Shown here piece after piece: positions 40,860 through 48,948 of a DNA stretch of 64,000 bases (its first letter is position 1; each line of letters begins with the position of its first letter). The DNA comes from KBS50 sp042434095 (GTDB taxonomy: Bacteria; Actinomycetota; Actinomycetes; Mycobacteriales; Micromonosporaceae), in NCBI RefSeq assembly GCF_042434095.1, contig NZ_JBHLUE010000002.1, positions 496,001 through 560,000 of the forward strand, in the 5' to 3' direction. A program made the position numbers and the translations under genes. Under the pieces are notes generated by a model. That model ran no database searches. It saw only the letters and a list, made by a program, of their open reading frames with translations, and was not told the origin of the DNA.

Positions 40860-41752
40860 GCGAGCACCTCCTCCGGGTCGGGGCCGGCGAGGAACCGGGC
40901 CGGCGGCGGCGGCTGGCTCATCGACCGGACCCACGCCAGCAGCCCGACGAAGGCGCCGCTCAACGCCACCATCACGAGTTGGCCGGTCAGCTGCCGGTAC
41001 GGCGCCATGTACGCGGGATTGACCAGCCCGTACGCGAGGACGGCCAGGGTCATCGCGGTGAGGAACCGGACCGCGAACCTCGGCTGGGTCCGCTTGGCCT
41101 CCACCTCCCGCCGGGTGGCCACCTCGGCCGCGGCGCCGGCCGCGATGGACCCGAGCACCTCGCCGAGCCGCTCGCCGCGGTCGGTGAGGTGCAGGATGAG
41201 CGCGGCCACCACCTGGTCGCAGACCGGGTCGCCGATGTCGTCGGCGAACGCCAGCAGCGCCGTACGCCCCAGCCAGCCGGCCTGCAACCGCTGGGCGAGC
41301 AGCCGTACCTCCTCGCCGATCTCGTCCGGCGCGGTCGGCACGGTGCCGATGATGGCCTGCTGGAGCCCCTGGCCGGTGGCCGAGACGTCCTTGATCCGGC
41401 GGGTCCACTCGCCCACGGCCTCGATCCGGCCGATGGCCCGGCGCTCCGCCTTGCCGACGGTGAACAGCCACGGCGTGCCCGGCACGGCCACGGCCACCAG
41501 CAGCCCCACCACCGGCAGGCCGGTGAGCAGGAACGCCAGCGCGCCGGCCACCACCGCGGCGACGAGCAGCGCCTGGTGCCGGCGCCGGTCCCGGGGGTTC
41601 GGGCTGGCGCCGTGCCAGACCCGGGCGAACGCCCCGGCCGAGCCGCCGGGCCGGGCCGGCCGGCGCGTGCCGACCAGGGCCACCACGGCCAGCACCGCCC
41701 CCGCCACGCAGGCCGCGCCGGAGAGCAGGGCGACCAGCTCCAGATCGGACAC
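40856..41752 (-). CDS. tadB: Type II secretion F family protein, TadB-like
   Basis: The 298-residue membrane protein pairs with TadC. A hydrophobic N-terminus (LVALLSGAACVAGAVLAVVALV), a second membrane pair (ALLVAAVVAGALAFLL and VVGLLVAVAVPG), the T2SSF domain (EAVGEWTRRIKDVSATGQGLQQAI) and C-terminal helices (FLTAMTLAVLAYGLV, LVMVALSGAFVGLLAWV) are visible. The GTG start lies 2 bp after the ATPase gene. Confidence 0.88.
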   Translation of the reverse strand: MSDLELVALLSGAACVAGAVLAVVALVGTRRPARPGGSAGAFARVWHGASPNPRDRRRHQALLVAAVVAGALAFLLTGLPVVGLLVAVAVPGTPWLFTVGKAERRAIGRIEAVGEWTRRIKDVSATGQGLQQAIIGTVPTAPDEIGEEVRLLAQRLQAGWLGRTALLAFADDIGDPVCDQVVAALILHLTDRGERLGEVLGSIAAGAAAEVATRREVEAKRTQPRFAVRFLTAMTLAVLAYGLVNPAYMAPYRQLTGQLVMVALSGAFVGLLAWVRSMSQPPPPARFLAGPDPEEVLA

Positions 41753-41754
41753 GG

Positions 41755-43302
41755 CTATCCCCGCCGTCCCAGCCGGGAGTGCCGGGGGCGCCGCCAGGCG
41801 CCGACGCCGGCCTCGATGTACCGGGCCAGCAGCCGGGCGTCGTAGCCGACCCGCAGCAGCTCGTCGCGGACCCGCTCGGGCAGGTGCCGCGGTACGGCCC
41901 GCCCGTCCGGCCCGGGACCGAACACCGAAGTCGTGGTGATCCTGGTCCCCTCGCCGACCCCGATGACCTCCTCGACGTGCGAGACGAACCGGTGCTTGCG
42001 GCCGCCGATCGCGCTCTCGTCCTCGACGGTGACGTACACGATGAGGTCGAGGGCGTTGCCGGCCATTCGGCGGGCCTGCTCGACGGTCATCTCCTTGCCG
42101 TGCGACAGGGCCAGCTCGATGATCCGGTCGCTCACCCCGGTGGGCGTGCGGGCGTGGATGGTGCACATCGAGCCGCGGCTGGTGGTCATGGCCTGGAGCA
42201 TCGGCACGATCTCCCGGGACCGGACCTCGCCCACGATGATCCGCAGCACGCCCATCCGCAGGGAGAGCGGGATCAGGTCGGCGATGCTCACCTCACCCGC
42301 GGGCCGGCCGTCCAGGCCGCGCTCGCCGTGCCCCTCGCGGGCCTCGAAGCTCAGCACCGCCCGGTGCTTGCGCTGCCGGCGGGCCGGCAGCAGCTCCCGG
42401 CTCTCCTCCAGCAGCACGTACGGCTCGTCCGCCGGGATCTCGTCCATCAGCGCCCGGATGATCGTGGTCTTTCCCGCGCCCGCCAGGCCGGCCACCATGA
42501 TGTTCAGCCCGGCCCGCATGGCGGCCCGGAGGAAGTCCCGGATCAGCGGGTCGATCATCTCGTCCAGGTCGCCCCGGCCGCCGGCCACGTCCTCGAGCGA
42601 CACCTCCAGGGTGTTGTGCTTGCGCAGCACCGCGTACGGCCGCTGGCTGACCTGGTAGACGGCGGCCAGCCGGCTGCCGTCCGGCAGTTGCAGGTCGAGG
42701 GTGGGCTTGGAGGTGGACAACGACCGCTCGGTGGCCCCGGCCCGGCGGGCCGCGGCCTGCAGGATCTCCACCAGTTCCTCGTCGCTGTCGGCGATCGGCT
42801 CGGCCCAGTCGACGCCGCCGCCGTGCCGGGTGATCCGCACCGTGTCGCAGCCGAGGATGTGGACCTCCTCGATGGTGTCGTCCACCAGCAGGGTCTGCAG
42901 CCGGCCCAGGCCGACCAGCTCGGCGGTCACCTGGTCGAGCAGGATCCGCTCCTCGCCGGCCGGCATGGGGGTGCCGGCCCGCCGGGTGGCGTCGGCGTAC
43001 TCGGAGACCACCGCCACGGCCAGCCGGGCCCGCTCGGCATCTTCCTCGGCCACCGTGAACTCGCGGCCGCGCTGCCACAGCGTCAGCCGTTCGCTCAGCT
43101 CCCGGCGCAGCTCCCGGACGACGGCGAAGTCCACCCGGGGTCGGGGCGGTGCCGCCGGTTGCGGGGGGTGTGCAACCGGCGGCACCGGGCCAGGGGCCGC
43201 CATCGGCGGCGGCGCGGGGTGGTAGTGCCGACCGTTGGGCGGGATCGGCGGGACCGTGGAGGTCGCGCCGCGCGGATCGTGGGACACCGGCTCAAACCGC
43301 AT
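41755..43302 (-). CDS. tadA: Pilus assembly ATPase, TadA/CpaF family
   Basis: The 515-residue secretion ATPase powers pilin extrusion. After a Pro-rich disordered start it has LLVDDTIEEVHILGCDTV and the Walker A loop AGLAGAGKTTIIRALM. The Asp/Glu box (YVLLEESRELL), Walker B region (MGVLRIIVGEVRSREIVPML) and His box (GSMCTIHARTPTG) follow. It probably forms a hexamer at the membrane with TadB and TadC. Its ATG overlaps the previous stop by 11 bp. Confidence 0.94.
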   Translation of the reverse strand: MRFEPVSHDPRGATSTVPPIPPNGRHYHPAPPPMAAPGPVPPVAHPPQPAAPPRPRVDFAVVRELRRELSERLTLWQRGREFTVAEEDAERARLAVAVVSEYADATRRAGTPMPAGEERILLDQVTAELVGLGRLQTLLVDDTIEEVHILGCDTVRITRHGGGVDWAEPIADSDEELVEILQAAARRAGATERSLSTSKPTLDLQLPDGSRLAAVYQVSQRPYAVLRKHNTLEVSLEDVAGGRGDLDEMIDPLIRDFLRAAMRAGLNIMVAGLAGAGKTTIIRALMDEIPADEPYVLLEESRELLPARRQRKHRAVLSFEAREGHGERGLDGRPAGEVSIADLIPLSLRMGVLRIIVGEVRSREIVPMLQAMTTSRGSMCTIHARTPTGVSDRIIELALSHGKEMTVEQARRMAGNALDLIVYVTVEDESAIGGRKHRFVSHVEEVIGVGEGTRITTTSVFGPGPDGRAVPRHLPERVRDELLRVGYDARLLARYIEAGVGAWRRPRHSRLGRRG

Positions 43303-44092
43303 GCGGTACCTCCGGGCTGACCGGCCAGCTCAGCCGGGCCTGCCGGCGTTCGAGCAACGCCCCCACCGGCACCTCCAGGGCGCCGGCCGCGCGCATCAGC
43401 GGCCGCCGGCCCCGCACGGTGCCGCCGTGGCAGAGCACCCGAGCGGTACGCGGATCCGTCGGCAGCTGGGCGACGACGGGCAACGCCAGCGCCCGGCTCA
43501 CCTCAGCCCGGCCGTTGCCGTTGCCAACCAGCACCAACCGGAGCGAGCCGGGCGGCACGCGGTGCTCCGCGAAGTCCCGCTCGATGGCGCGTACCGCGGC
43601 TCGGGTGCTGGACAGGTCGGGCAGCTCGGCCCCGGTCACCACCAGGACCACGGCGGCGGCCCGGAGCAGCGGCCACGGCGCACCCGGCACGGCCAGCCGG
43701 CCGCAGTCGACCAGTACGTCGTACCCTGGCTGGCCCCGGTCGAGCGCCGCGAAGACGTCGGCGAAGCGCTGCCACAGCGGGGTGACGCTGCCGGCCTGGG
43801 CCGGGTCCATCACCCCGGGCAGCAACAGCCGTTCCCGGCGCGGCGCGTCCAGGTCGACCAGCTGCGACCAGAACGCCTCGTCGAGGTTGCCGTCGCGCAG
43901 CTCCCCGACGGCCAGCTCGCCGATGCCGCGCGGCCCCTCCAGCGCCCCGCCCAGGTAACCGGCCATGATGGACCCGCCGGCCGGGTCGCACTCGGCCAGC
44001 ACGAGCCGGCGGTTCCAGGACAGCGCGCAGGCCAGGGCCGTGGTGGTGACCCCGGGCGAGCCTTTGGCGGCGACCAGCGCGATGATCGCCAT
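43292..44092 (-). CDS. CpaE/TadZ-like MinD-type ATPase
   Basis: The 266-residue protein has a deviant Walker A of the MinD type (AAKGSPGVTTTALACAL), LAECDPAGGSIMAGYLGG, and DVLVDCGRLAVPG as Walker B region. In Tad systems this protein marks the pole or site of assembly. The N-terminal receiver-like domain of CpaE is absent. It starts 2 bp after the SAF-domain gene. Confidence 0.85.
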   Translation of the reverse strand: MAIIALVAAKGSPGVTTTALACALSWNRRLVLAECDPAGGSIMAGYLGGALEGPRGIGELAVGELRDGNLDEAFWSQLVDLDAPRRERLLLPGVMDPAQAGSVTPLWQRFADVFAALDRGQPGYDVLVDCGRLAVPGAPWPLLRAAAVVLVVTGAELPDLSSTRAAVRAIERDFAEHRVPPGSLRLVLVGNGNGRAEVSRALALPVVAQLPTDPRTARVLCHGGTVRGRRPLMRAAGALEVPVGALLERRQARLSWPVSPEVPHAV

Positions 44093-44094
44093 GC

Positions 44095-44751
44095 TCAGGC
44101 CGTCCCGACGAGGACCACGGCGAGCCGGTCCTGCGCCTGGAGCGCGACCACCGGGGCCACATCGCGGATGGCCAGCGCCAGGTAGAGCACCCGGGTGCTC
44201 TGGTCGGTGTCCGCCGAGTCGATCACCACGGCGTCGAACCGGGTGCTGCCGGCGTTCCCGCCGGCGTCCCGGGCGGGGGTGCTCACCAGCAGCACCTTGT
44301 CGCCGGGGTGCAGGGTGCGGGCCGGCACGGCGTCCTGCTTGAGGCTCACCGCGAGCTGCTGCTGGCCGGGACCGAGCAGCGGCTTGTCGGTGACCTGGGC
44401 CATCGTGAGCAGCGTGCCGGCGCTGAGCCGCAGGGCGGCGCGCCGGCCCAGCACCTTGTCGCGCTGATCGGCCGGGATCGGGGTCAGCCCGCGGCCGCCG
44501 GCCAGCTGGACCGAGGTGAGATCCGCCGGGGCGAGCTGGGTGCCGGCCGGCACGTCCCGGGCCAGCGCCAGATAGGTGCCGGTGGCCCGGACGGAGGTCA
44601 CCGCGAAGGCGGCGCCCAGCCCGCCGAGGGCGATCAGCAGGACGGCCAGGCCGAGCAGTCCCGGACGCATCCGGCGCTGCCGGACGACCTTGGGCGCGGC
44701 GATCGGCGCGTTCACCGGTCCGGCGCCGTTGAGGGTGGGTGCGGCGGTCAT
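44095..44751 (-). CDS. SAF-domain pilus assembly protein, CpaB/RcpC-like
   Basis: The 218-residue protein has a cytoplasmic N-terminus, one membrane helix (LLGLAVLLIALGGLGAAFAV) and an SAF domain (LALARDVPAGTQLAPADLTSV, then AALRLSAGTLLTMAQV). This resembles CpaB/RcpC, which guides pilus biogenesis outside the membrane. The ATG overlaps the upstream stop by 4 bp. Confidence 0.85.
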   Translation of the reverse strand: MTAAPTLNGAGPVNAPIAAPKVVRQRRMRPGLLGLAVLLIALGGLGAAFAVTSVRATGTYLALARDVPAGTQLAPADLTSVQLAGGRGLTPIPADQRDKVLGRRAALRLSAGTLLTMAQVTDKPLLGPGQQQLAVSLKQDAVPARTLHPGDKVLLVSTPARDAGGNAGSTRFDAVVIDSADTDQSTRVLYLALAIRDVAPVVALQAQDRLAVVLVGTA

Positions 44752-45728
44752 TGGGTCACCACCTGGAGCTCGTTGATGATCACTTGTGCGGTCTCGCTCG
44801 TCCGCGGGACGTCGTCCAGCGCATGCCAGGGGCCACCGTCCACCCGCCACTCCACGTGCCAGTGCGTGGTGACGGAGACGCCGTATGTGCCGGACGCCGG
44901 ATAACCGTCGTAGCCGCAGGGCGCCCGGCCGGTCTGGTCGGTGTGCCGCTCACCCTGGCTCCGGCAGGTGATGCCCGCGCCGTTGCCCAGGTTCCAGTCC
45001 GCGTACTGGACCTTGGCGGTGATCTCCACGTGCATGCCGGCCACGTGGCGGTCCCGGCCCTGCGGGCCCCAGGCGGTGTCCCGGTCCTGGCCGGCGGGCT
45101 CGCCGGTCCACAGCCAGACCGGCAGGCCCACCAGGCCGCCGGGCCGGCCCGGCGCGGGCGCGATGCCGACCTTGGGGAATGCCAGGGTCAGCTGGGCCTC
45201 CAGCTCGCGGGCGATCTCCGCCGGGTCGGGCGGGGCGCCGACCCCGGGCGGCGGCGCGGCCAGCCAGACGGTGTCGAAGCCGGCGGCGCCACCGGTGCCG
45301 CAGAACCGGGTGTACGCCTTCGTGCCCGGGTCACCGCCGGAGGGCTGCGGCTCGGCCAGCTTGTAGTAGCAGCCGTCGGCCTGGTTGAACCAGCCGTACA
45401 GGTCGTCGTAGCAGGGCACCGTCTCGCCGGCGCGGGTGCAGGTGTGGCTGCCGCCGCCACCGTTGCCCGGCTTGCCGCCGCCACCGGGGTTGCCCGGATT
45501 CCCGGGGTCTCCCGGCTTGCTGTCCCAGACGTGGCAGTCGGTCTGCGCGGGCGGGCAGGCGCCACCGCCACCGCGCAGGGCCGCGCCGGCGCCGGTGGCG
45601 CCGCCGGCCGCGGCGGCGAGGACGAGGGTGAGGGCGGCGCCGGCGGCCGCCAGCCGGGCGGCGGCGAGGCTAATCGGCCGCCGGCCAGCGGTCCGCCGGC
45701 GGGTCCGGCCGGTCGTCGCGGTCAGCAT
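44748..45728 (-). CDS. Secreted Cys- and Gly-rich protein of the pilus operon
   Basis: The 326-residue protein has a long, Arg-rich signal sequence (RRPISLAAARLAAAGAALTLVLAAAAGG) and then a collagen-like disordered stretch (KPGDPGNPGNPGGGGKPGNGGGG). The folded part of about 220 residues has eight or more cysteines and many Trp and Gly (TVPCYDDLYGWFN, GCYYKLAEPQ, ITCRSQGERH). No enzyme motif is recognised. It could be a surface or pilus-associated protein. Operon position between the lipoprotein and cpaB-like genes supports this. Confidence 0.8.
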   Translation of the reverse strand: MLTATTGRTRRRTAGRRPISLAAARLAAAGAALTLVLAAAAGGATGAGAALRGGGGACPPAQTDCHVWDSKPGDPGNPGNPGGGGKPGNGGGGSHTCTRAGETVPCYDDLYGWFNQADGCYYKLAEPQPSGGDPGTKAYTRFCGTGGAAGFDTVWLAAPPPGVGAPPDPAEIARELEAQLTLAFPKVGIAPAPGRPGGLVGLPVWLWTGEPAGQDRDTAWGPQGRDRHVAGMHVEITAKVQYADWNLGNGAGITCRSQGERHTDQTGRAPCGYDGYPASGTYGVSVTTHWHVEWRVDGGPWHALDDVPRTSETAQVIINELQVVTQ

Positions 45729-46288
45729 GGCTGGTCCTGGTACGCGGCGCCGTCGCTGATCAGCCAACGGCCGTCGGGATAACGGGTGGCCGTGGCGGTC
45801 ACCAGGTGGCGGCCGCCGGTGGAGCCGGGCACCGGCGCCGAGTTCCGCCGGTAGACCAGCCGATAGCCGGTCGCGTCCAGGCAGTCCTGGATCACCACGG
45901 TGGCGGGATCGTCGGCCAGGCTCACGGTGGTCACCTCCGGGTTGGAGCGCATGGTGCCGATCCGGGTGGCGCCGTGCGCGTGGACCTCGCGGACCATCAC
46001 CCGGACCTGGGTGAGCAGCGGGTCGGCCAGGTAGCGCCGCAGTTCGGGGCTGGTCGGGTCGCCGCGCTGCTCGGCCCGCCGCGAGGCGGACAGGTAGCCG
46101 GCGTACGCCGCGAGGGCGGCCCGCTTGGCGTCCGCGGCGTGCGGATCGTCCGCGGCCGGGCTGGCCGCGTGTGCGGCCGTGTCGGACATCGCCGCCGGGC
46201 CGTCGGACGACCCGCAGGCGACCGTGCCACCGGCGAGCGCGGCGGCCAGGACCGCCGCCGACAGCCGGCTCCAGTGTGCTGCCCGCAC
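45722..46288 (-). CDS. Lipoprotein, first gene of the Tad operon
   Basis: The 188-residue product starts at a GTG with GGAGGG 8 bp upstream. The lipobox GTVAC-G places the lipidated Cys at about residue 25. The mature part has a disordered Asp/Ala-rich start and a compact domain (YAGYLSASRRAEQRGDPTSPELRRYLADPLL, DCLDATGYRLVYR, RYPDGRWLISDGAAY) similar to small secreted actinobacterial proteins of unknown function. It overlaps the next gene by 7 bp. Confidence 0.8.
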   Translation of the reverse strand: MRAAHWSRLSAAVLAAALAGGTVACGSSDGPAAMSDTAAHAASPAADDPHAADAKRAALAAYAGYLSASRRAEQRGDPTSPELRRYLADPLLTQVRVMVREVHAHGATRIGTMRSNPEVTTVSLADDPATVVIQDCLDATGYRLVYRRNSAPVPGSTGGRHLVTATATRYPDGRWLISDGAAYQDQPC

Positions 46289-47108
46289 CGAAATACCCTC
46301 CTCTTTTCCACGCCTGAGGTGACGCGTGATCCGCAATGCGTGCGGTGCCGCGAAGAAACCGGTCCGGCCGGTCCGGAAAGGGCAATTCCTCGCCGTTGAA
46401 AATGGTGAGTCGCCCGGCCCGGGGCGCGCGGATGCGGCCGGCCCGGTGCCGACGATCAGACCGTTCGGTGAAGGGAATTGTCCCGCCGGGCCAGCGTCTG
46501 GCCCCAAGTCCCGATCGCCGCCTCCCTTTGCAGCGTGAGATCCGCTTCAAGCCCTATCAGACCGCCCGCGACCTTGTGGGATACGGCGGTTGCAAGTCAC
46601 CCAAGGGGGCAGCATAGGCTCACCGCCGACAATGCGACAGGGGCAATTTGCATTATCACTCAGGGTGAGAGAGATCGCGGATTAGCCGAGAAATCAGTTT
46701 GTCGGCAATCAATAAGAGGCAGTCGCGATGGAACATTACATTCGGACTGTCCCGGGTGATCGTGGTCATCCATTCCCGGCCGGACCCGCCCTGAGATGCG
46801 CGTCGAGGCCGGTGTCGACCCGTGGACGGGACCCGTGGCGGAGCAACGGGCGCGGCCGGCGCGCCCTTGCCGCCGGACGGCCGGCGAGGAGCGCGGAAGG
46901 TCGTCGCTCGCGCGGGCGCAGCGGGAAACACGGACCGTGACGGCCGCCCGGTTCGTGGTCGCCCGAGCCCGCACCGGTCGACTACCATCCGGACATGACC
47001 TGGCGATATTGATCCTGCCGCCGAGACCTGACGGGGGTCCGCAGCCGCGGACCGCCGGGGATGCCGCGCCCTCCGACGACATCCGCCCGGCTCTCCCAAG
47101 AAGGTCTC
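46289..47108. other. 820-bp intergenic region upstream of the Tad operon
   Basis: No convincing gene is seen. The part at 46550-46760 is clearly AT-richer than its surroundings and likely carries divergent promoters for the Tad operon (left) and the MFS gene (right). A possible 70-codon gene at 46728-46940 (ATG after AAGAGG) becomes Arg/Gly/Ser low complexity after about 20 residues and was not accepted. Confidence 0.6.
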
Positions 47109-48548
47109 ATGACATCCGCCATCGCCGCCGATCCGGCGCGGGCGCGGCGCATCGCCGCGACCCTTTACGGCTACTCCTTCCTGGACGATTTCGTCCTGCT
47201 CTATCCCCTGTACGCCCTGCTGTTCAGCGACGCCGGGCTGTCGGTCGGGCAGATCTCCGTGCTGTTCGCGATCTGGTCCGGCAGCGGCCTGCTGCTCGAG
47301 GTGCCGTCCGGGGTGCTGGCCGACGCCGTGTCCCGGCGGCTGCTGCTCTGGACCGGTCCGCTGCTGACCGCGGCCGGCTTCACCCTCTGGGTGGTCGCGC
47401 CGTCCTTCTGGGCGTTCGCCGCCGGCTTCCTGCTCTGGGGTGCCAAGGGCGCGCTCGGTTCGGGTGCGCTGGAGGCCCTGGTCTACGAGGAACTGGACCA
47501 TGCCGGCGCGGCGGGCCGGTACGCCTGGATCATGGGCCGGGCGAAGGCATTCGGCACCGCCGGGGTGGTGCTGGCCATGGCGGTCGCCGCGCCGGTGCTC
47601 CGGGTCGGCGGCTACCCGGCCGTCGGGGCGGCGAGCGTGCTCGCCTGCGTGCTGACCGCCGCCGTGGCGGCCACCTTCCCGGAGCGCCGCCGGGCCGACC
47701 GAACCGAGTCACGGCTCGCGGGCGGCGGCGGGGCGGAGGAGCTCGGCTGGCTGGGCACGCTGCGCGCCGGGATCGGGCAGGCCCGGCGTCGCCCCGCGGT
47801 CCGGTCGGCGCTGGTCCTCGTGGTGGCGGTGACCGCGATCTGGGGAGCGCTGGACGAGTACACCCCGCTGCTGATCAAGGCGTCGGGGATCGCCGATCCC
47901 GGCGTACCGGTGCTGTTGCTGCTGATCTGGGCGGCGGTCGCGGTCGGCGGTCTGGCCGCTGGCCGGGCCGGGCGGCTGGGCCCGCGCCGGCTCGCCGCCC
48001 TGCTCGCGGCGGCCGCCGCGGCGCTGGCCGCCGGGGCGCTCAGCGGACGTCCCGGCGGCATCGCGCTGGTGGCGCTGTCGTTCGCGGCCTTCCAGGTCGT
48101 CGAGGTGGTGGCCGGGGCGCGGCTGCAGGAGCGGCTGGACGGCACCGCCCGAGCCACCGTCACCTCGATGGCCGGGATGGCCACCGACCTGGGCACCATC
48201 GCCGTCTACGCCGGTTACGCCGGGCTGGCCGGCTCGGCCGGGCACGGCGGCGCCTTCGCGATCCTGGCCGTCCCGTACGCGGTCGTGGCCCTGTGGCTGC
48301 TGCGCGGCGCCGGCCGCGCGGGGTCAGCGGGCGCCGCCGGCCCGGCCGGCCCGGTACGACCGCATCTTGGCCCGGCTGCCGCACATGCTCATGGTGCACC
48401 AGCGTCCCCGGCCGGCGGGGCTGTGGTCGTAGTAGACCCATCGGCAGCCGTGCGCGGCGCACGCCTTGAGCCGGCGCCAGGTGCCGGCGGCCTCGGCGGC
48501 GAGGACCTCGGCGCAGATCCGGCCGAGCAGCGCCGCCGTACCGGATGA
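47109..48548 (+). CDS. MFS transporter
   Basis: The product begins MTSAIAADPARARRIAATLYGYSFLDDF and shows about 12 hydrophobic segments, with the loop motif GVLADAVSRRLLL after helix 2. It resembles drug/metabolite exporters of the major facilitator family. Substrate unknown. The last 75 codons run antisense to the convergent CGNR gene and read as Ala/Gly/Pro-rich sequence after LWLLRGAGRAG. A true end near base 48330 with a later loss of the stop is possible. Confidence 0.82.
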   Translation: MTSAIAADPARARRIAATLYGYSFLDDFVLLYPLYALLFSDAGLSVGQISVLFAIWSGSGLLLEVPSGVLADAVSRRLLLWTGPLLTAAGFTLWVVAPSFWAFAAGFLLWGAKGALGSGALEALVYEELDHAGAAGRYAWIMGRAKAFGTAGVVLAMAVAAPVLRVGGYPAVGAASVLACVLTAAVAATFPERRRADRTESRLAGGGGAEELGWLGTLRAGIGQARRRPAVRSALVLVVAVTAIWGALDEYTPLLIKASGIADPGVPVLLLLIWAAVAVGGLAAGRAGRLGPRRLAALLAAAAAALAAGALSGRPGGIALVALSFAAFQVVEVVAGARLQERLDGTARATVTSMAGMATDLGTIAVYAGYAGLAGSAGHGGAFAILAVPYAVVALWLLRGAGRAGSAGAAGPAGPVRPHLGPAAAHAHGAPASPAGGAVVVVDPSAAVRGARLEPAPGAGGLGGEDLGADPAEQRRRTG

Positions 48549-48896
48549 CGCGGCCGGTGCGGCCCGGACCGTGCCGTCCGGGCCGACCGCGAGCACCAGC
48601 GGCGCGCGGGCCGTGAGCTCGGCCAGCGCGGACCGCTCGGCGACCGGCAGGTCCGCGCCGGTGTGTGCCGCGCAGACCTCGCGAAGCAGCTCGCGGAACC
48701 GCCGTACCTCGGCCAGGTCCTCGGCCGTGGCGCCGGGATCGGGCAGGCCGTGGTCGGCGCAGAACCCACGCAGGCCGGCCGGCTCGGTAAGCCGGTCGTG
48801 CCGGCCCTCGATGTCGTTGGTGTTGATCAGGTCCTGCACCAGCGCCAGCGGCTCGGGCGCGGGGGCCCGATCGCCCGGCTGCCTCATGTTGCCCAC
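48324..48896 (-). CDS. CGNR zinc-finger protein (putative regulator)
   Basis: The 190-residue protein has the ABATE-like N-terminal stress-sensing domain (LALVQDLINTNDIEGRHDRL) and the C-terminal CGNR zinc-finger region: LKACAAHGCRWVYYDHSPAGRGRWCTMSMCGSRAK, with four Cys in the expected C-x4-C...C-x4-C spacing. CGNR reads CGSR here. The GTG start is divergent from the second MFS gene, with a palindrome between them, so it probably controls that gene. Confidence 0.87.
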   Translation of the reverse strand: MGNMRQPGDRAPAPEPLALVQDLINTNDIEGRHDRLTEPAGLRGFCADHGLPDPGATAEDLAEVRRFRELLREVCAAHTGADLPVAERSALAELTARAPLVLAVGPDGTVRAAPAASSGTAALLGRICAEVLAAEAAGTWRRLKACAAHGCRWVYYDHSPAGRGRWCTMSMCGSRAKMRSYRAGRAGGAR

Positions 48897-48919
48897 GTTA
48901 CCGGTTTCCCCTAGCCTCT

Positions 48920-48932
48920 GGTAACGGTTACC
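48920..48932. promoter_or_regulatory. Palindromic operator between the CGNR and MFS genes
   Basis: GGTAACGGTTACC is a perfect 13-bp palindrome in the 52-bp gap between divergent genes. CGTTACC also occurs at 48896-48902 and GGTAACG at 48951-48957, so the core is repeated on both sides. A CGNR regulator binding here is inferred. Confidence 0.55.
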
Positions 48933-48948
48933 TGATGAGGGGGTATTA

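Noticed and set aside
46728..46940. Possible 70-codon gene in the long intergenic region
   Set aside because: It has an acceptable ribosome binding site, but after about 20 residues the sequence is Arg/Ser/Gly-rich and shadow-like. No support from context.
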